A DNA stretch of 64,000 nt, from the NCBI RefSeq assembly GCF_024741815.1, contig NZ_CP102951.1:3982001-4046000 (forward strand). The letters run 5' to 3'. The translations under genes were made by a program, and so were the position numbers. This document shows, piece after piece, positions 1 to 7,507 of this stretch. The stretch is from Pseudomonas sp. LS1212 (lineage in GTDB: Bacteria; Pseudomonadota; Gammaproteobacteria; Pseudomonadales; Pseudomonadaceae). Below the pieces are notes generated by a model, which saw only the letters and a program-made list of their open reading frames with translations, did not search any database and had not been told where the DNA came from. Numbering within the stretch: the stretch's first letter is position 1; each line of letters begins with the position of its first letter.

Positions 1-54
1 AGCCGTCTCGGAAACGGTCAGTTCTCCCAATGTGAAGTAGGGTGTCAAATTCAT
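1..54 (-). CDS. Peptidase M15-like protein, N-terminal fragment (runs off the window)
   Basis: Only the first 18 codons are inside the window. They read MNLTPYFTLGELTVSETA from an ATG at 54. This opening resembles Pseudomonas proteins of the peptidase M15 / D-Ala-D-Ala carboxypeptidase-like group, which start with a similar 'FTLxELTxSxTA' segment. A GAGAGG ribosome site lies just upstream on the minus strand. The catalytic residues are outside the window, so the family call rests on the N-terminus alone. Confidence 0.5.
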   Translation of the reverse strand, partial: MNLTPYFTLGELTVSETA

Positions 55-93
55 GTTCGCCTCTCCTTGGCGCAATTCAAATGAAGGGGACCG

Positions 94-105
94 GCAAACG
101 TTTGC
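94..105. promoter_or_regulatory. 12-bp perfect palindrome GCAAACGTTTGC, possible LacI-family operator
   Basis: The palindrome lies 40 bases upstream of the peptidase start at 54, between it and the glutaredoxin-like gene. It equals the core of the E. coli PurR operator and is typical of LacI-family half-site spacing. No regulator gene is adjacent, so a function is only inferred. Confidence 0.25.
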
Positions 106-213
106 ATGGCAACGCCGGCCCACGGCCATTCTCCATCGATGGGCAATGGCCTGCACTTTCAGATATGAATCAGCATATGACCCGGCTGGAATCCGGCTGC
201 CAGGGTAAGGGGC

Positions 214-450
214 TCAGCGCAGGAAGGAGACAACCTGCTCGGCATCGAACGGCCAGTTCAATTCGGCTCCGGTATCGATACGCCGCAAGACCGGAATGTG
301 CAGAGAGTAGGCCTCGTGCAAACTGTCGTTCTCCGCAATATCAACCAGTTCAACTCGCAGGCCGTGCTCGACCAGGGGCATCAACACCGCCTCCGCCACT
401 TCACACAGATGGCATCCGAGCGTGCCGAACAATTGACATTCAGGGGGCAT
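214..450 (-). CDS. Glutaredoxin family protein (DUF836-like)
   Basis: A 78-residue thioredoxin-fold protein. A CHLC motif (CxxC) at about residues 13-16 follows an N-terminal beta strand (CQLFGTLG), and IPVLR near residue 53 provides the cis-proline, as in glutaredoxin-like DUF836 proteins. Such proteins are presumed small cytoplasmic thiol-disulfide oxidoreductases, but the physiological partner is unknown. It stands alone, transcribed toward the peptidase gene at the window edge and diverging from the antiporter gene. Length and motif spacing fit the family, and the ATG start is unambiguous. Confidence 0.8.
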   Translation of the reverse strand: MPPECQLFGTLGCHLCEVAEAVLMPLVEHGLRVELVDIAENDSLHEAYSLHIPVLRRIDTGAELNWPFDAEQVVSFLR

Positions 451-645
451 GGGCAGCTTCCTGCAATATTTTCGAGGGACCGATAGTTTAGGTCCAACCC
501 TGGGCAGCGTCGAGCCCGGGCGCGTGCCGTGCTTGCGTGTTCAGTACAGGCAAGGATTCCAAACTATGATTCAGGTCATTGGTCGTACCGGCCCAAAGCC
601 CGATGCTTGACGCCTTTTCCAATTGCACGCCTTGCGGAGTTTCCC

Positions 646-2604
646 TTGTTCGCCAATCTCCTGATCATCCTGGCCTCCTCGCTCGTCGTCATTGCGGTGT
701 TTCGACGCCTGCAACTGCCGCCGGTGCTGGGCTATCTGTGCGTTGGCTTGTTTGTCGGGCCGACGGCGCTGGATTGGATCAATGAAAGCGAGGAACTGCC
801 CGACCTTGCCGAGATGGGCGTGGTGTTTCTGCTGTTCTCGCTGGGGCTGGAGTTCTCCCTGTCGAAAATGCTGGCAATGCGTGGGGTAGTGTTCGGGCTG
901 GGCATTTTGCAGGTCATCTGCACATCGGGGTTGCTGGCCGGCCTGCTCGCGCTGCAGGGTATGCCGACCCCTGCAGCATTTCTGCTCGGGGCCGGCCTGG
1001 CGCTCTCCTCGACCGCCATCGTCAGCAAGGAGTTGACCAGCCTGGGTGAGATCTTCAGCAGCCATGGCCAGAACGCCATTGGCGTGCTGTTGTTCCAGGA
1101 TGTCATCGCCGTACTGCTGCTGACCCTGGTGCCGGTGTTCGCAGGTGATGGCGGCCAGGCATGGTACTGGGCATTGCCACTGACCCTGGCCAAGACCGTG
1201 CTGTTGTTCTTTGGCCTGCTGTTGGCCAGCCGCTGGGTGTTGCCGCGGCTGTTCCATGAAGTCGCCGCCTCACGCTCTGCCGAATTGTTCGTGCTGTTGG
1301 CGTTGGTGATCGTATTGCTGGCCGCCTGGCTCACTCATCTGCTGGGCCTGTCGCCCGCCCTGGGTGCATTCCTGGCCGGCATGCTGTTGGGCGAAAGCCA
1401 CTATCGGCATCAGATCGAGGCCGATATCCGGCCCTTTCGCGACATTCTGCTGGGGCTGTTCTTCGTCAGTATCGGCATGTTGATCGATTTGCACCTGTTC
1501 GTCAGCCATGGCCTGGCAATCGCTGGCCTGACCCTGCTGCTGTTGCTTTTGAAAGGCAGCGTGGTGGCGGTGCTGGTCAAGTTACGCGGCAGCGACAGCG
1601 AAACCGCCTGGCGCAGCGGCTTGGCCCTTGCCCAGGGCGGTGAGTTCTGTTTTGCCTTGATGGCGCAGATGCAGCAAAGCCACCTGCTGCCCGCAGAAAT
1701 TGGCAGCCTGCTGCTGGCCGCGACGTTTTGCTCGATGGTGATGACGCCGCTGCTGTTGCGCGCCGCGCCCTCGATTGCGGCGCGCCTGCACCGCAAACCG
1801 AACCAGGAAGTGCAACTCGATGAGATCAGCGCCCATAGCGCCGGGCTGGACGCCCATGTGGTGATCTGTGGTTATGGCCGGGTTGGCCAGTCGATCGGGC
1901 GCTTTCTGCGCCGTGAACAACAGCGCTACATCGCCCTGGACGATGATCCGGTGCGGATCCGGGAAGCCGCCGCTGCGGAGAACTGCGTCCATTATGGCGA
2001 TTCGCGCCGGGGCGAGCTGCTGGCGGCTGTCGGCCTGGAGCGCGCCAGGTTGGTAGTGATCGCCGTCGACAAGACCGACATCGCCCTGATTGTGCTCAAG
2101 GCTGCCCGCCTGATCAACAGTGACGTGCCGATCCTGGTTCGTACCCGCGATGATAGCGTGCTGGCCGAACTCAAGGCGGCCGGCGCCAGTGCAGTGGTGC
2201 CGGAGTTACTGGAGTCGAGCCTGATACTCGCCTCCCATGCACTGGTCATGCTGGGTGTACCCGAGGACCATGTGCAGAGCCGGGTCAATGAAGTCAGGCA
2301 GTCTCGCTACCGGCTGCTGCAGGGTTTCTATCACGGCGCCCAGACCAACCTGATCGACAGCCAGGGCCAGCCCAGGGTGCTGATGCATGCCGTCAACCTT
2401 GGTGCCGATGCTTACGCCTGTGGGCGCCCGCTCGAGGAGCTGGCGCTGGAACAAATGGGCGTGCAGCTGCAATCGGTCCAGCGCCAGGGTGAGGACCTGA
2501 CGACCGACGCCAGCACTTGCCTGCACGCTGGCGATGCGGTGCTGCTGAGCGGTTCGATGGCCGCCATCGAAGCCTGTGAAGCCCGGTTGCTGGGCGGCCG
2601 TTGA
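646..2604 (+). CDS. CPA2-family monovalent cation/proton antiporter with TrkA (RCK) domain, KefB/KefC-like
   Basis: An integral membrane antiporter of about 652 residues. Residues 1-390 are a Na+/H+ exchanger-type bundle of about 12 hydrophobic segments. Residues from about 402 form a TrkA-N nucleotide-binding domain (CGYGRVGQ, a GxGxxG fold), followed by a TrkA-C-like region near 550-640. Such proteins exchange K+ or Na+ for protons under control of a cytoplasmic nucleotide-binding domain. I chose the TTG at 646 because GGAG sits seven bases upstream and the protein then begins MFANLLIILASS, as family members do. The frame stays open back to 529, but that extension is non-hydrophobic and atypical. 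The gene converges on the ammonium transporter with a seven-base gap. Whether it is glutathione-gated like true Kef cannot be told. Confidence 0.85.
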   Translation: MFANLLIILASSLVVIAVFRRLQLPPVLGYLCVGLFVGPTALDWINESEELPDLAEMGVVFLLFSLGLEFSLSKMLAMRGVVFGLGILQVICTSGLLAGLLALQGMPTPAAFLLGAGLALSSTAIVSKELTSLGEIFSSHGQNAIGVLLFQDVIAVLLLTLVPVFAGDGGQAWYWALPLTLAKTVLLFFGLLLASRWVLPRLFHEVAASRSAELFVLLALVIVLLAAWLTHLLGLSPALGAFLAGMLLGESHYRHQIEADIRPFRDILLGLFFVSIGMLIDLHLFVSHGLAIAGLTLLLLLLKGSVVAVLVKLRGSDSETAWRSGLALAQGGEFCFALMAQMQQSHLLPAEIGSLLLAATFCSMVMTPLLLRAAPSIAARLHRKPNQEVQLDEISAHSAGLDAHVVICGYGRVGQSIGRFLRREQQRYIALDDDPVRIREAAAAENCVHYGDSRRGELLAAVGLERARLVVIAVDKTDIALIVLKAARLINSDVPILVRTRDDSVLAELKAAGASAVVPELLESSLILASHALVMLGVPEDHVQSRVNEVRQSRYRLLQGFYHGAQTNLIDSQGQPRVLMHAVNLGADAYACGRPLEELALEQMGVQLQSVQRQGEDLTTDASTCLHAGDAVLLSGSMAAIEACEARLLGGR

Positions 2605-2611
2605 GCTTTGC

Positions 2612-3820
2612 TCAATCCTGGCTGTTGGCGCCGATCTTGTGGATCGACAGGTCGGCGCCGTAATACTCCTGCTCCTGGCTCAGGCGAATGCCGGTGATGG
2701 CCTTGATCGTGCCGTATACGGCAAATCCGCCCGTCAGCGCCACCACGACGCCCGCGGCGCTGCCGATCACCTGACTGGCCAGGCTGACCCCACCCAAGCC
2801 GCCCAATGCGGACTGACCAAAAATGCCGCAGGCAATACCACCCCACACCCCGCAAATACCATGCAAGGGCCAGACACCCAGCACATCGTCGATTTTCCAT
2901 TGGTTCTGGGCCGCGGTGAAGCACCAGACAAACAGCGCACCGGCAACGACGCCGGTCATGAGTGCGCCAACCGGGTGCATCAGGTCCGAGCCCGCGCATA
3001 TTGCCACCAACCCCGCCAGCGGGCCGTTATGCAGAAAACCTGGGTCATTGCGACCGACCACCAGGGCTGCAACCGTACCGCCCACCATGGCCATGAGCGA
3101 GTTGACCGCTACCAGCCCACTGACCGCTTGCAGGGTCTGGGCGCTCATCACGTTGAAACCGAACCAGCCGACAATCAGAATCCATGAGCCCAAGGCCAGG
3201 AACGGAATGTTCGACGGCGCAAACGCCACCAACCGCCCTTCCCGATACCGGCCATTGCGCGGGCCCAGCAGCAATACCGCTGTCAACGCCAGCCAGCCAC
3301 CCACGGCATGCACCACCACGGAGCCGGCAAAATCGTGAAAGCCGGCGCCGAACCTTGCCTGCAACCATGCCTGCACACCGAAGTTGCCGTTCCACACCAC
3401 GCCCTCGAAGAACGGGTAGATGAACGCCACGATCAGCGCCGTCGCGCACAGTTGCGGGACGAAACGGGCCCGCTCGGCAATGCCGCCGGAAATGATTGCC
3501 GGAATCGCCGCAGCAAAGGTCAGCAGGAAGAAGAACTTGACCAGCCCGTAACCATGGTCGGCGCTGAGCACCGCCGCTGGTTGCAGAAAACTGACCCCAT
3601 AAGAGATCCAGTAGCCTATAAAGAAATAAGCCAGCGTCGACACAGCGAAGTCACTGAGGATCTTGGACAGGGCATTGACCTGGTTTTTGTGCCTGACCGT
3701 CCCGACCTCCAGAAAGGCGAAGCCGGCGTGCATGGCCAGCACCATGACCGCACCGAGCAGAATGAACAGCGTGTTGGAGCCATGGACCAATGAGTCCACC
3801 GCACTTTGCAGATTTTCCAT
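2612..3820 (-). CDS. amt: Ammonium transporter (Amt/MEP/Rh family)
   Basis: A 402-residue polytopic inner-membrane protein of normal Amt length. Family landmarks include the N-terminal FAFLEVGTVRHKNQVN segment, the DFAGSVVVHAVGG stretch of the conserved pore region, and the WGGIACGIFG segment near the C-terminus. It conducts ammonium or ammonia into the cytoplasm. The ATG at 3820 (MENLQSAVDSLVHG) is preferred over an upstream in-frame start at 3883 because it matches the family N-terminus. No glnK gene lies next to it, unlike the usual glnK-amtB pair. A sigma-54-like site lies about 250 bases upstream. It is convergent with the antiporter gene. Confidence 0.9.
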   Translation of the reverse strand: MENLQSAVDSLVHGSNTLFILLGAVMVLAMHAGFAFLEVGTVRHKNQVNALSKILSDFAVSTLAYFFIGYWISYGVSFLQPAAVLSADHGYGLVKFFFLLTFAAAIPAIISGGIAERARFVPQLCATALIVAFIYPFFEGVVWNGNFGVQAWLQARFGAGFHDFAGSVVVHAVGGWLALTAVLLLGPRNGRYREGRLVAFAPSNIPFLALGSWILIVGWFGFNVMSAQTLQAVSGLVAVNSLMAMVGGTVAALVVGRNDPGFLHNGPLAGLVAICAGSDLMHPVGALMTGVVAGALFVWCFTAAQNQWKIDDVLGVWPLHGICGVWGGIACGIFGQSALGGLGGVSLASQVIGSAAGVVVALTGGFAVYGTIKAITGIRLSQEQEYYGADLSIHKIGANSQD

Positions 3821-4070
3821 AGGGGAGACAGGCCTGAAGTCACGGAAAAGCACCAAAGCAGGTCGAATGCCCGCGGCACGCACCGAATTGGACCAACTGA
3901 CAGACGACTCCCTGGTGTCAGTGAACCTCTTTGGCGCAAGGCAATGCCGGAATAAAATCGACGCTCGGGTTTTTCCTCGGGTTTAATTCGTTTAGGTTAA
4001 GGTTCTTGCGCCGGGACACGATCCCATGCCCGAATGCAGCGCGACGACCTCGTTCTACGCACCATGGCAA

Positions 4071-4086
4071 AGCAAAAGCTGTACCA
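4071..4086 (-). promoter_or_regulatory. Candidate sigma-54 (-24/-12) promoter for amt
   Basis: On the minus strand the sequence reads TGGTAC-N5-TTGCT, with the invariant GG and GC separated by exactly ten bases. The consensus is TGGCAC-N5-TTGCW. Ammonium transporters are commonly under NtrC/sigma-54 control, which fits. The predicted start near 4060 leaves a leader of about 240 bases, which is long, so this remains a candidate. Confidence 0.35.
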
Positions 4087-4099
4087 GGCAAATCGAACT

Positions 4100-4127
4100 G
4101 AACCTTCGTTGCCTGCCTGAACTCGAA
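4100..4127 (+). promoter_or_regulatory. Candidate AlgU/sigma-E-type promoter for the DUF883-YqjE-YqjK operon
   Basis: GAACCT (4100-4105) and TCGAA (4123-4127) are separated by 17 bases. This resembles the AlgU pattern GAACTT-N16/17-TCnnA. It would start transcription about 23 bases before the ATG at 4157, just ahead of the GGAG at 4147-4150. Stress control of such operons is plausible but unproven here. Confidence 0.35.
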
Positions 4128-4156
4128 ATACCCAGAAGCCACTTACGGAGATACCC

Positions 4157-4471
4157 ATGGCCAGCAAGACGGCAAAGACTGCTCAAGACATATTGATGGC
4201 TGACTTTCAGACCCTGGTTCGCGACACGGAAAAATTGCTGGAGCACACCGCGACCTTGGCCGGTGACCAGGCTGACGAATTGCGCACGCAAATTCACGAC
4301 AGCCTGCTGCGTGCCCGCGAGACCCTGAAGATGACCGAAGACTCGATGCGCGAGCGCGGCGAAGCCGCCGTTATCGCCACCGAAGAATATGTCCAGGCCA
4401 ACCCCTGGCAGTCGATCGGCATCGCCGCCGGCGTGGGCTTTCTGATTGGCCTGCTGGCCACAAGGCGCTGA
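4157..4471 (+). CDS. DUF883 family protein (ElaB/YqjD-like, C-terminal membrane anchor)
   Basis: A 104-residue protein whose first 80 residues are charged and helical, with predicted coiled-coil character. It ends in one hydrophobic segment (IGIAAGVGFLIGLLA) followed by RR, the tail-anchor layout of ElaB/YqjD proteins. In E. coli YqjD is an inner-membrane protein that associates with ribosomes in stationary phase; that role is carried over only by family. GGAG lies seven bases before the ATG. It is the first gene of a three-gene operon with short or overlapping junctions. Confidence 0.85.
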   Translation: MASKTAKTAQDILMADFQTLVRDTEKLLEHTATLAGDQADELRTQIHDSLLRARETLKMTEDSMRERGEAAVIATEEYVQANPWQSIGIAAGVGFLIGLLATRR

Positions 4472-4472
4472 G

Positions 4473-4865
4473 ATGACGATGGGCACGGAAACCGACCCGA
4501 CGGGCACGGGCACAAGCTCATCGACGCGGCGCCTGGGTGCCGCCTTTCTCGGGCTGCTGCACAGTCATGTCGAACTGTTCGGCATCGAGCTGCAAGAGCA
4601 AAAGGCGCGCACCCTCGGCCTGCTGTTGTTCGCGGGGCTGACGCTGGTTTTTGCCTTGCTGTTGCTGACAGCCCTGTCCGGGCTGGTGCTGGTCTTGCTG
4701 TGGGACACTTATCGACTGGCCGGCATTGTCGGGCTATGTGTGTTCTACGGCCTGGCCGCACTCTTCTGTGGCTTGCGCTTGAAGGCAGCCATCTTCGATG
4801 AGTCTTCGCCCTTCAGTGCCACCCTCGAAGAGCTGGCCAATGACCGGGAGCGCCTGCTGCCATGA
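4473..4865 (+). CDS. Phage-holin family / YqjE-like membrane protein (DUF1469)
   Basis: A 130-residue protein with two long hydrophobic segments (LGLLLFAGLTLVFALLLLTAL and LAGIVGLCVFYGLAALFC) between short charged ends. This is the architecture of YqjE, grouped by Pfam as a putative holin superfamily III. A cell-lysis role is not implied; its partners are the DUF883 and YqjK-like genes. The ATG at 4473 starts one base after the preceding stop codon. The frame is open to 4446, but that start would overlap the previous gene. The 3' end overlaps the next gene by four bases (ATGA), which suggests coupled translation. Confidence 0.8.
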   Translation: MTMGTETDPTGTGTSSSTRRLGAAFLGLLHSHVELFGIELQEQKARTLGLLLFAGLTLVFALLLLTALSGLVLVLLWDTYRLAGIVGLCVFYGLAALFCGLRLKAAIFDESSPFSATLEELANDRERLLP

Positions 4866-5203
4866 ATACTCCTGAACTGCCGCAGACCAATAGCCGGCGC
4901 GAGCTGCGCAAGGCGCTGGTGCGCTTGCGCATGGAGATGCATCGCCAGGAGATTCGTCACGAATCCCGGCAGCTGGTCAACCCACTCCACCGCATGCGCA
5001 CCATGGCTGGCAACTTGCAAGGCGGCCTGGGCATCAAGCATGCCCCGCTATGGGGCATGGGCGCAGTCATCCTGCTCGGCTTCCTGACCGGCAAAGGCGC
5101 AAAAAACGCAGGCACCGGCAGCCTGACGAGAATGATCCGCCTGGGCACCAGCCTGATTCCCCTGATCAAGCTGGTGATGCAGGGGCCCGCGCAAAAGAAA
5201 TGA
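4862..5203 (+). CDS. YqjK-like hypothetical membrane protein
   Basis: A 113-residue protein with a basic, helical N-terminal half (SRRELRKALVRLRMEMHRQEIRHESRQL) and hydrophobic stretches at about 65-78 (WGMGAVILLGFLTG) and 92-107. Its position as third gene after DUF883 and YqjE-like genes matches the yqjD-yqjE-yqjK arrangement, so the name is by context more than by sequence. It overlaps the previous stop by ATGA and ends in a lysine-rich tail. The function is unknown; a structural role in the same membrane assembly is an inference. Confidence 0.7.
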   Translation: MNTPELPQTNSRRELRKALVRLRMEMHRQEIRHESRQLVNPLHRMRTMAGNLQGGLGIKHAPLWGMGAVILLGFLTGKGAKNAGTGSLTRMIRLGTSLIPLIKLVMQGPAQKK

Positions 5204-5298
5204 AAGGCCGGCATCTGCTCCGGGGACATTTGAAACCCTTGCAGCGGGCCGCCTGACACGGGAAGCTAGGGTATCGCTCATGTAACGGAGACAAGGCC

Positions 5299-6630
5299 TT
5301 GGATTGGCACACCCTGCTTACCCGCGAACGCTTGGGCAAACCCCTGCACAGCCCTGAGGAACTGGGTCGAAGCCCCTTTCACAAGGACCATGACCGCATC
5401 ATCTTTTCCGGTGCCTTTCGCCGCCTGGGCCGCAAGACCCAGGTGCACCCGGTGTCGAGCAACGATCATATCCACACACGCCTGACCCATTCCCTGGAGG
5501 TCAGCTGCGTAGGGCGCTCGCTGGGCATGCGCGTGGGTGAAACCCTGCGCGACAGCCTGCCGGATTGGTGCGAGCCCAGCGATCTGGGTATGGTCGTGCA
5601 GTCTGCGTGCCTTGCCCACGATATCGGCAACCCGCCGTTCGGACACTCGGGCGAAGATGCGATCCGCCACTGGTTCCAGCAAGCTGCCGGTCGCGGCTGG
5701 CTGGACGCGATGAGCGAGGTCGAGCGCAATGACTTTCTCAACTTCGAAGGCAACGCCCAGGGCTTCCGGGTGCTGACCCAACTGGAGTACCACCAGTTCG
5801 ACGGCGGCACCCGACTGACCTACGCGACCCTGGGAACCTACCTGAAGTACCCCTGGACAGCGCGGCACGCCGACTCCCTGGGCTACAAGAAACACAAGTT
5901 CGGTTGTTATCAGAGCGAATTGCCGCTGCTCGAACAGATCGCCCGGAAGCTCGGCCTGCCCAAGCTTGAAGAGCAACGATGGGCACGTCACCCGCTGGTG
6001 TACCTGATGGAGGCCGCCGACGACATCTGTTATGCGTTGATCGATCTGGAAGATGGCCTGGAAATGGAACTGCTCGATTACGCCGAGGTGGAATCCCTGC
6101 TGCTGGGGCTGGTGGGCGACGACCTGCCGGAAACCTATCGTCAACTTGGCCCGCGCGATTCGCGACGGCGCAAACTGGCCATTTTGCGTGGCAAGGCCAT
6201 CGAGCACCTGACCAACACGGCCGCACGCGCCTTTGTCGATCAACAAGAGGCTCTGCTCAACGGCACCCTGCAGGGGGACCTGGTCGAACATATGCATGGC
6301 CCCGCCAAGCGCTGCGTGCTCAGTGCGAAAGAGATGGCGCGGGAGAAAATATTTCAGGACAAGCGCAAGACGCTCCATGAGATCGGCGCTTACACCACCC
6401 TGGAGATTCTGCTGAACGCCTTCTGCGGAGCAGCTCTGGAACAACACGGTGGGCGCACGCCTTCCTTCAAGCACCAGCGCATCCTCGACCTGCTGGGTAA
6501 CAATGCACCTCACCCCTCGTGGCCTTTACATACTTCATTCCTGCGTGTAATCGACTTTATCGCCGGCATGACCGACAGCTACGCCAGCGAAATGGCCCGG
6601 GAAATGACCGGACGCTCCAGCCCTATGTAA
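5299..6630 (+). CDS. dgt: Deoxyguanosinetriphosphate triphosphohydrolase (dGTPase)
   Basis: A 443-residue HD-domain hydrolase that splits dGTP into deoxyguanosine and triphosphate, affecting dNTP pools. The N-terminal region carries FSGAFRRLGRKTQV and TRLTHSLEVSCVG (the H of the metal site). It is followed by CLAHDIGNPPFGHSGE with the HD pair, the standard dGTPase signature. I use the TTG at 5299, with GGAG eight bases upstream, because the next methionine is far inside the conserved region. It is of the shorter dGTPase type, comparable to other Pseudomonas proteins. The gene stands alone downstream of the YqjK-like gene, separated by 95 bases. Confidence 0.9.
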   Translation: MDWHTLLTRERLGKPLHSPEELGRSPFHKDHDRIIFSGAFRRLGRKTQVHPVSSNDHIHTRLTHSLEVSCVGRSLGMRVGETLRDSLPDWCEPSDLGMVVQSACLAHDIGNPPFGHSGEDAIRHWFQQAAGRGWLDAMSEVERNDFLNFEGNAQGFRVLTQLEYHQFDGGTRLTYATLGTYLKYPWTARHADSLGYKKHKFGCYQSELPLLEQIARKLGLPKLEEQRWARHPLVYLMEAADDICYALIDLEDGLEMELLDYAEVESLLLGLVGDDLPETYRQLGPRDSRRRKLAILRGKAIEHLTNTAARAFVDQQEALLNGTLQGDLVEHMHGPAKRCVLSAKEMAREKIFQDKRKTLHEIGAYTTLEILLNAFCGAALEQHGGRTPSFKHQRILDLLGNNAPHPSWPLHTSFLRVIDFIAGMTDSYASEMAREMTGRSSPM

Positions 6631-6715
6631 GATGGCACCCGTGCGGATGTCGAGATTGTCGACAACCGCGCGACCCTTCTTCTGCCAGAAATACCGCACA
6701 CTTCTTTCAGAAAAT

Positions 6716-6740
6716 ACTGATGACAGCAAATGCCATCAGT
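6716..6740. repeat. Inverted repeat upstream of the receiver gene (ACTGATG/CATCAGT)
   Basis: Seven-base arms at 6716-6722 and 6734-6740 flank an 11-base centre. It lies about 110 bases before the ATG at 6849, in the 218-base gap after dgt. An operator role is possible but not shown. Confidence 0.3.
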
Positions 6741-6771
6741 TCGAATAATCCCACTCAACTCTATGTAAGCA

Positions 6772-6795
6772 TTTGCCTGAAATCCTTCAGGCAAA
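6772..6795. repeat. Perfect 10-bp stem hairpin (TTTGCCTGAA / TTCAGGCAAA, loop ATCC)
   Basis: The perfect inverted repeat is 54 bases before the start of the receiver gene. No T-run follows on either strand, so it is a poor intrinsic terminator for dgt. It could instead be an operator or a leader hairpin of the signalling operon. Confidence 0.45.
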
Positions 6796-6848
6796 AGCCC
6801 GAAGTACACGCTTGTCTTCCCGCAAGATAACTCTGCCCGGATGACCCA

Positions 6849-7235
6849 ATGTCGATACAACAACCGCATATATTGCTGGTAGAGGATCATCCTTTCCAAC
6901 TCATCGCTACGCAGATCCTCTTGAACAACCACGGTTTCCTGCGACTGACCTCGGCATTGGACGCCAATGAGGCACTAAGGATCATGGCCCGCGCAGAGCA
7001 CATCGATGTTCTGTTGTGCGACCAATGCCTGCCAGGCATGACCGGGTTGAAACTCATTGAGACTGCCAGCCAGTGGGGCTGGATTGACCGGGCCATATTG
7101 CTCAGCAGCCTTGCGCAAGAAGAACTGCAGGCGCTGCATCACCAGGCGCTGCAACAGAACCTGCCCATGTTGGGCTATCTGAGCAAACCCTTGAATACTC
7201 ATGCGCTGGCGCTACTGCTGGCACTGCCTCGCTGA
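6849..7235 (+). CDS. Stand-alone response-regulator receiver protein
   Basis: A 128-residue single receiver domain without an output domain. The acidic pocket is in LLVEDHPFQ (E11, D12), the phosphoacceptor is D58 in LLCDQCLPGM, the switch serine is in LLSS, and the conserved lysine is K113 in LSKP. Such CheY-like proteins act as phosphate sinks, shuttles or partners of kinases and phosphodiesterases. It lies 272 bases upstream of a BvgA-like regulator and a BvgS-like kinase in the same orientation, so it probably takes part in that phosphorelay. This is an inference from position. The ATG is the only good start. Confidence 0.75.
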   Translation: MSIQQPHILLVEDHPFQLIATQILLNNHGFLRLTSALDANEALRIMARAEHIDVLLCDQCLPGMTGLKLIETASQWGWIDRAILLSSLAQEELQALHHQALQQNLPMLGYLSKPLNTHALALLLALPR

Positions 7236-7507
7236 AACTGCCTGGCTTTCTTACAATGATGCAGCTAAATCAATGTAGGAATATTCACACAACTTGGAAA
7301 ATCAACTAAACACCCCTACCAAATCCGCAATAAAGAGTAGCCAATACACAGTTGACAGTTTCACAAAGCAGAAAAAACCGTACTACCAGCCTTCGTTTTC
7401 TGTAGGACAATTCCTATATGCGGCTGACGAGCATGTCTGTTCATGTGCCACCCCCTACATATCGGCTAAGGTGCGCGTTTTCTTCGCAGCCTGTACGGGA
7501 AACTAAT
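7236..7507. other. AT-rich 272-base gap, probable promoter region of the BvgA-like gene
   Basis: The stretch is clearly richer in A and T than its neighbours. It contains two related motifs on the plus strand: TGTAGGAATATTC (7274-7286) and TGTAGGACAATTCCTA (7401-7416). The second includes the inverted repeat TAGGA/TCCTA. They might be regulator-binding sites. An open frame at 7294-7506 has no recognisable features and a TTG start, and I do not call it a gene. Confidence 0.4.

Larger units (their letters stand above)
3821..4156. other. 336-base divergent intergenic region between amt and the DUF883 gene
   Basis: No convincing gene is present. The region holds a sigma-54-like site on the minus strand (4071-4086) and an AlgU-like site on the plus strand (4100-4127), listed separately. 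The minus-strand leader to amt would be about 240 bases. It contains a direct repeat of CTCGGGTTT (3964-3972 and 3978-3986) of unknown meaning. I see no terminator or riboswitch. Confidence 0.5.

Noticed and set aside
42..491. 149-codon plus-strand frame at the left edge
   Set aside because: It lies antisense to the glutaredoxin-like gene and has no family features.
7294..7506. Possible 70-codon gene before the BvgA-like regulator
   Set aside because: TTG start with no ribosome site, no domain or signal peptide, and AT-rich promoter-like DNA with repeated motifs.
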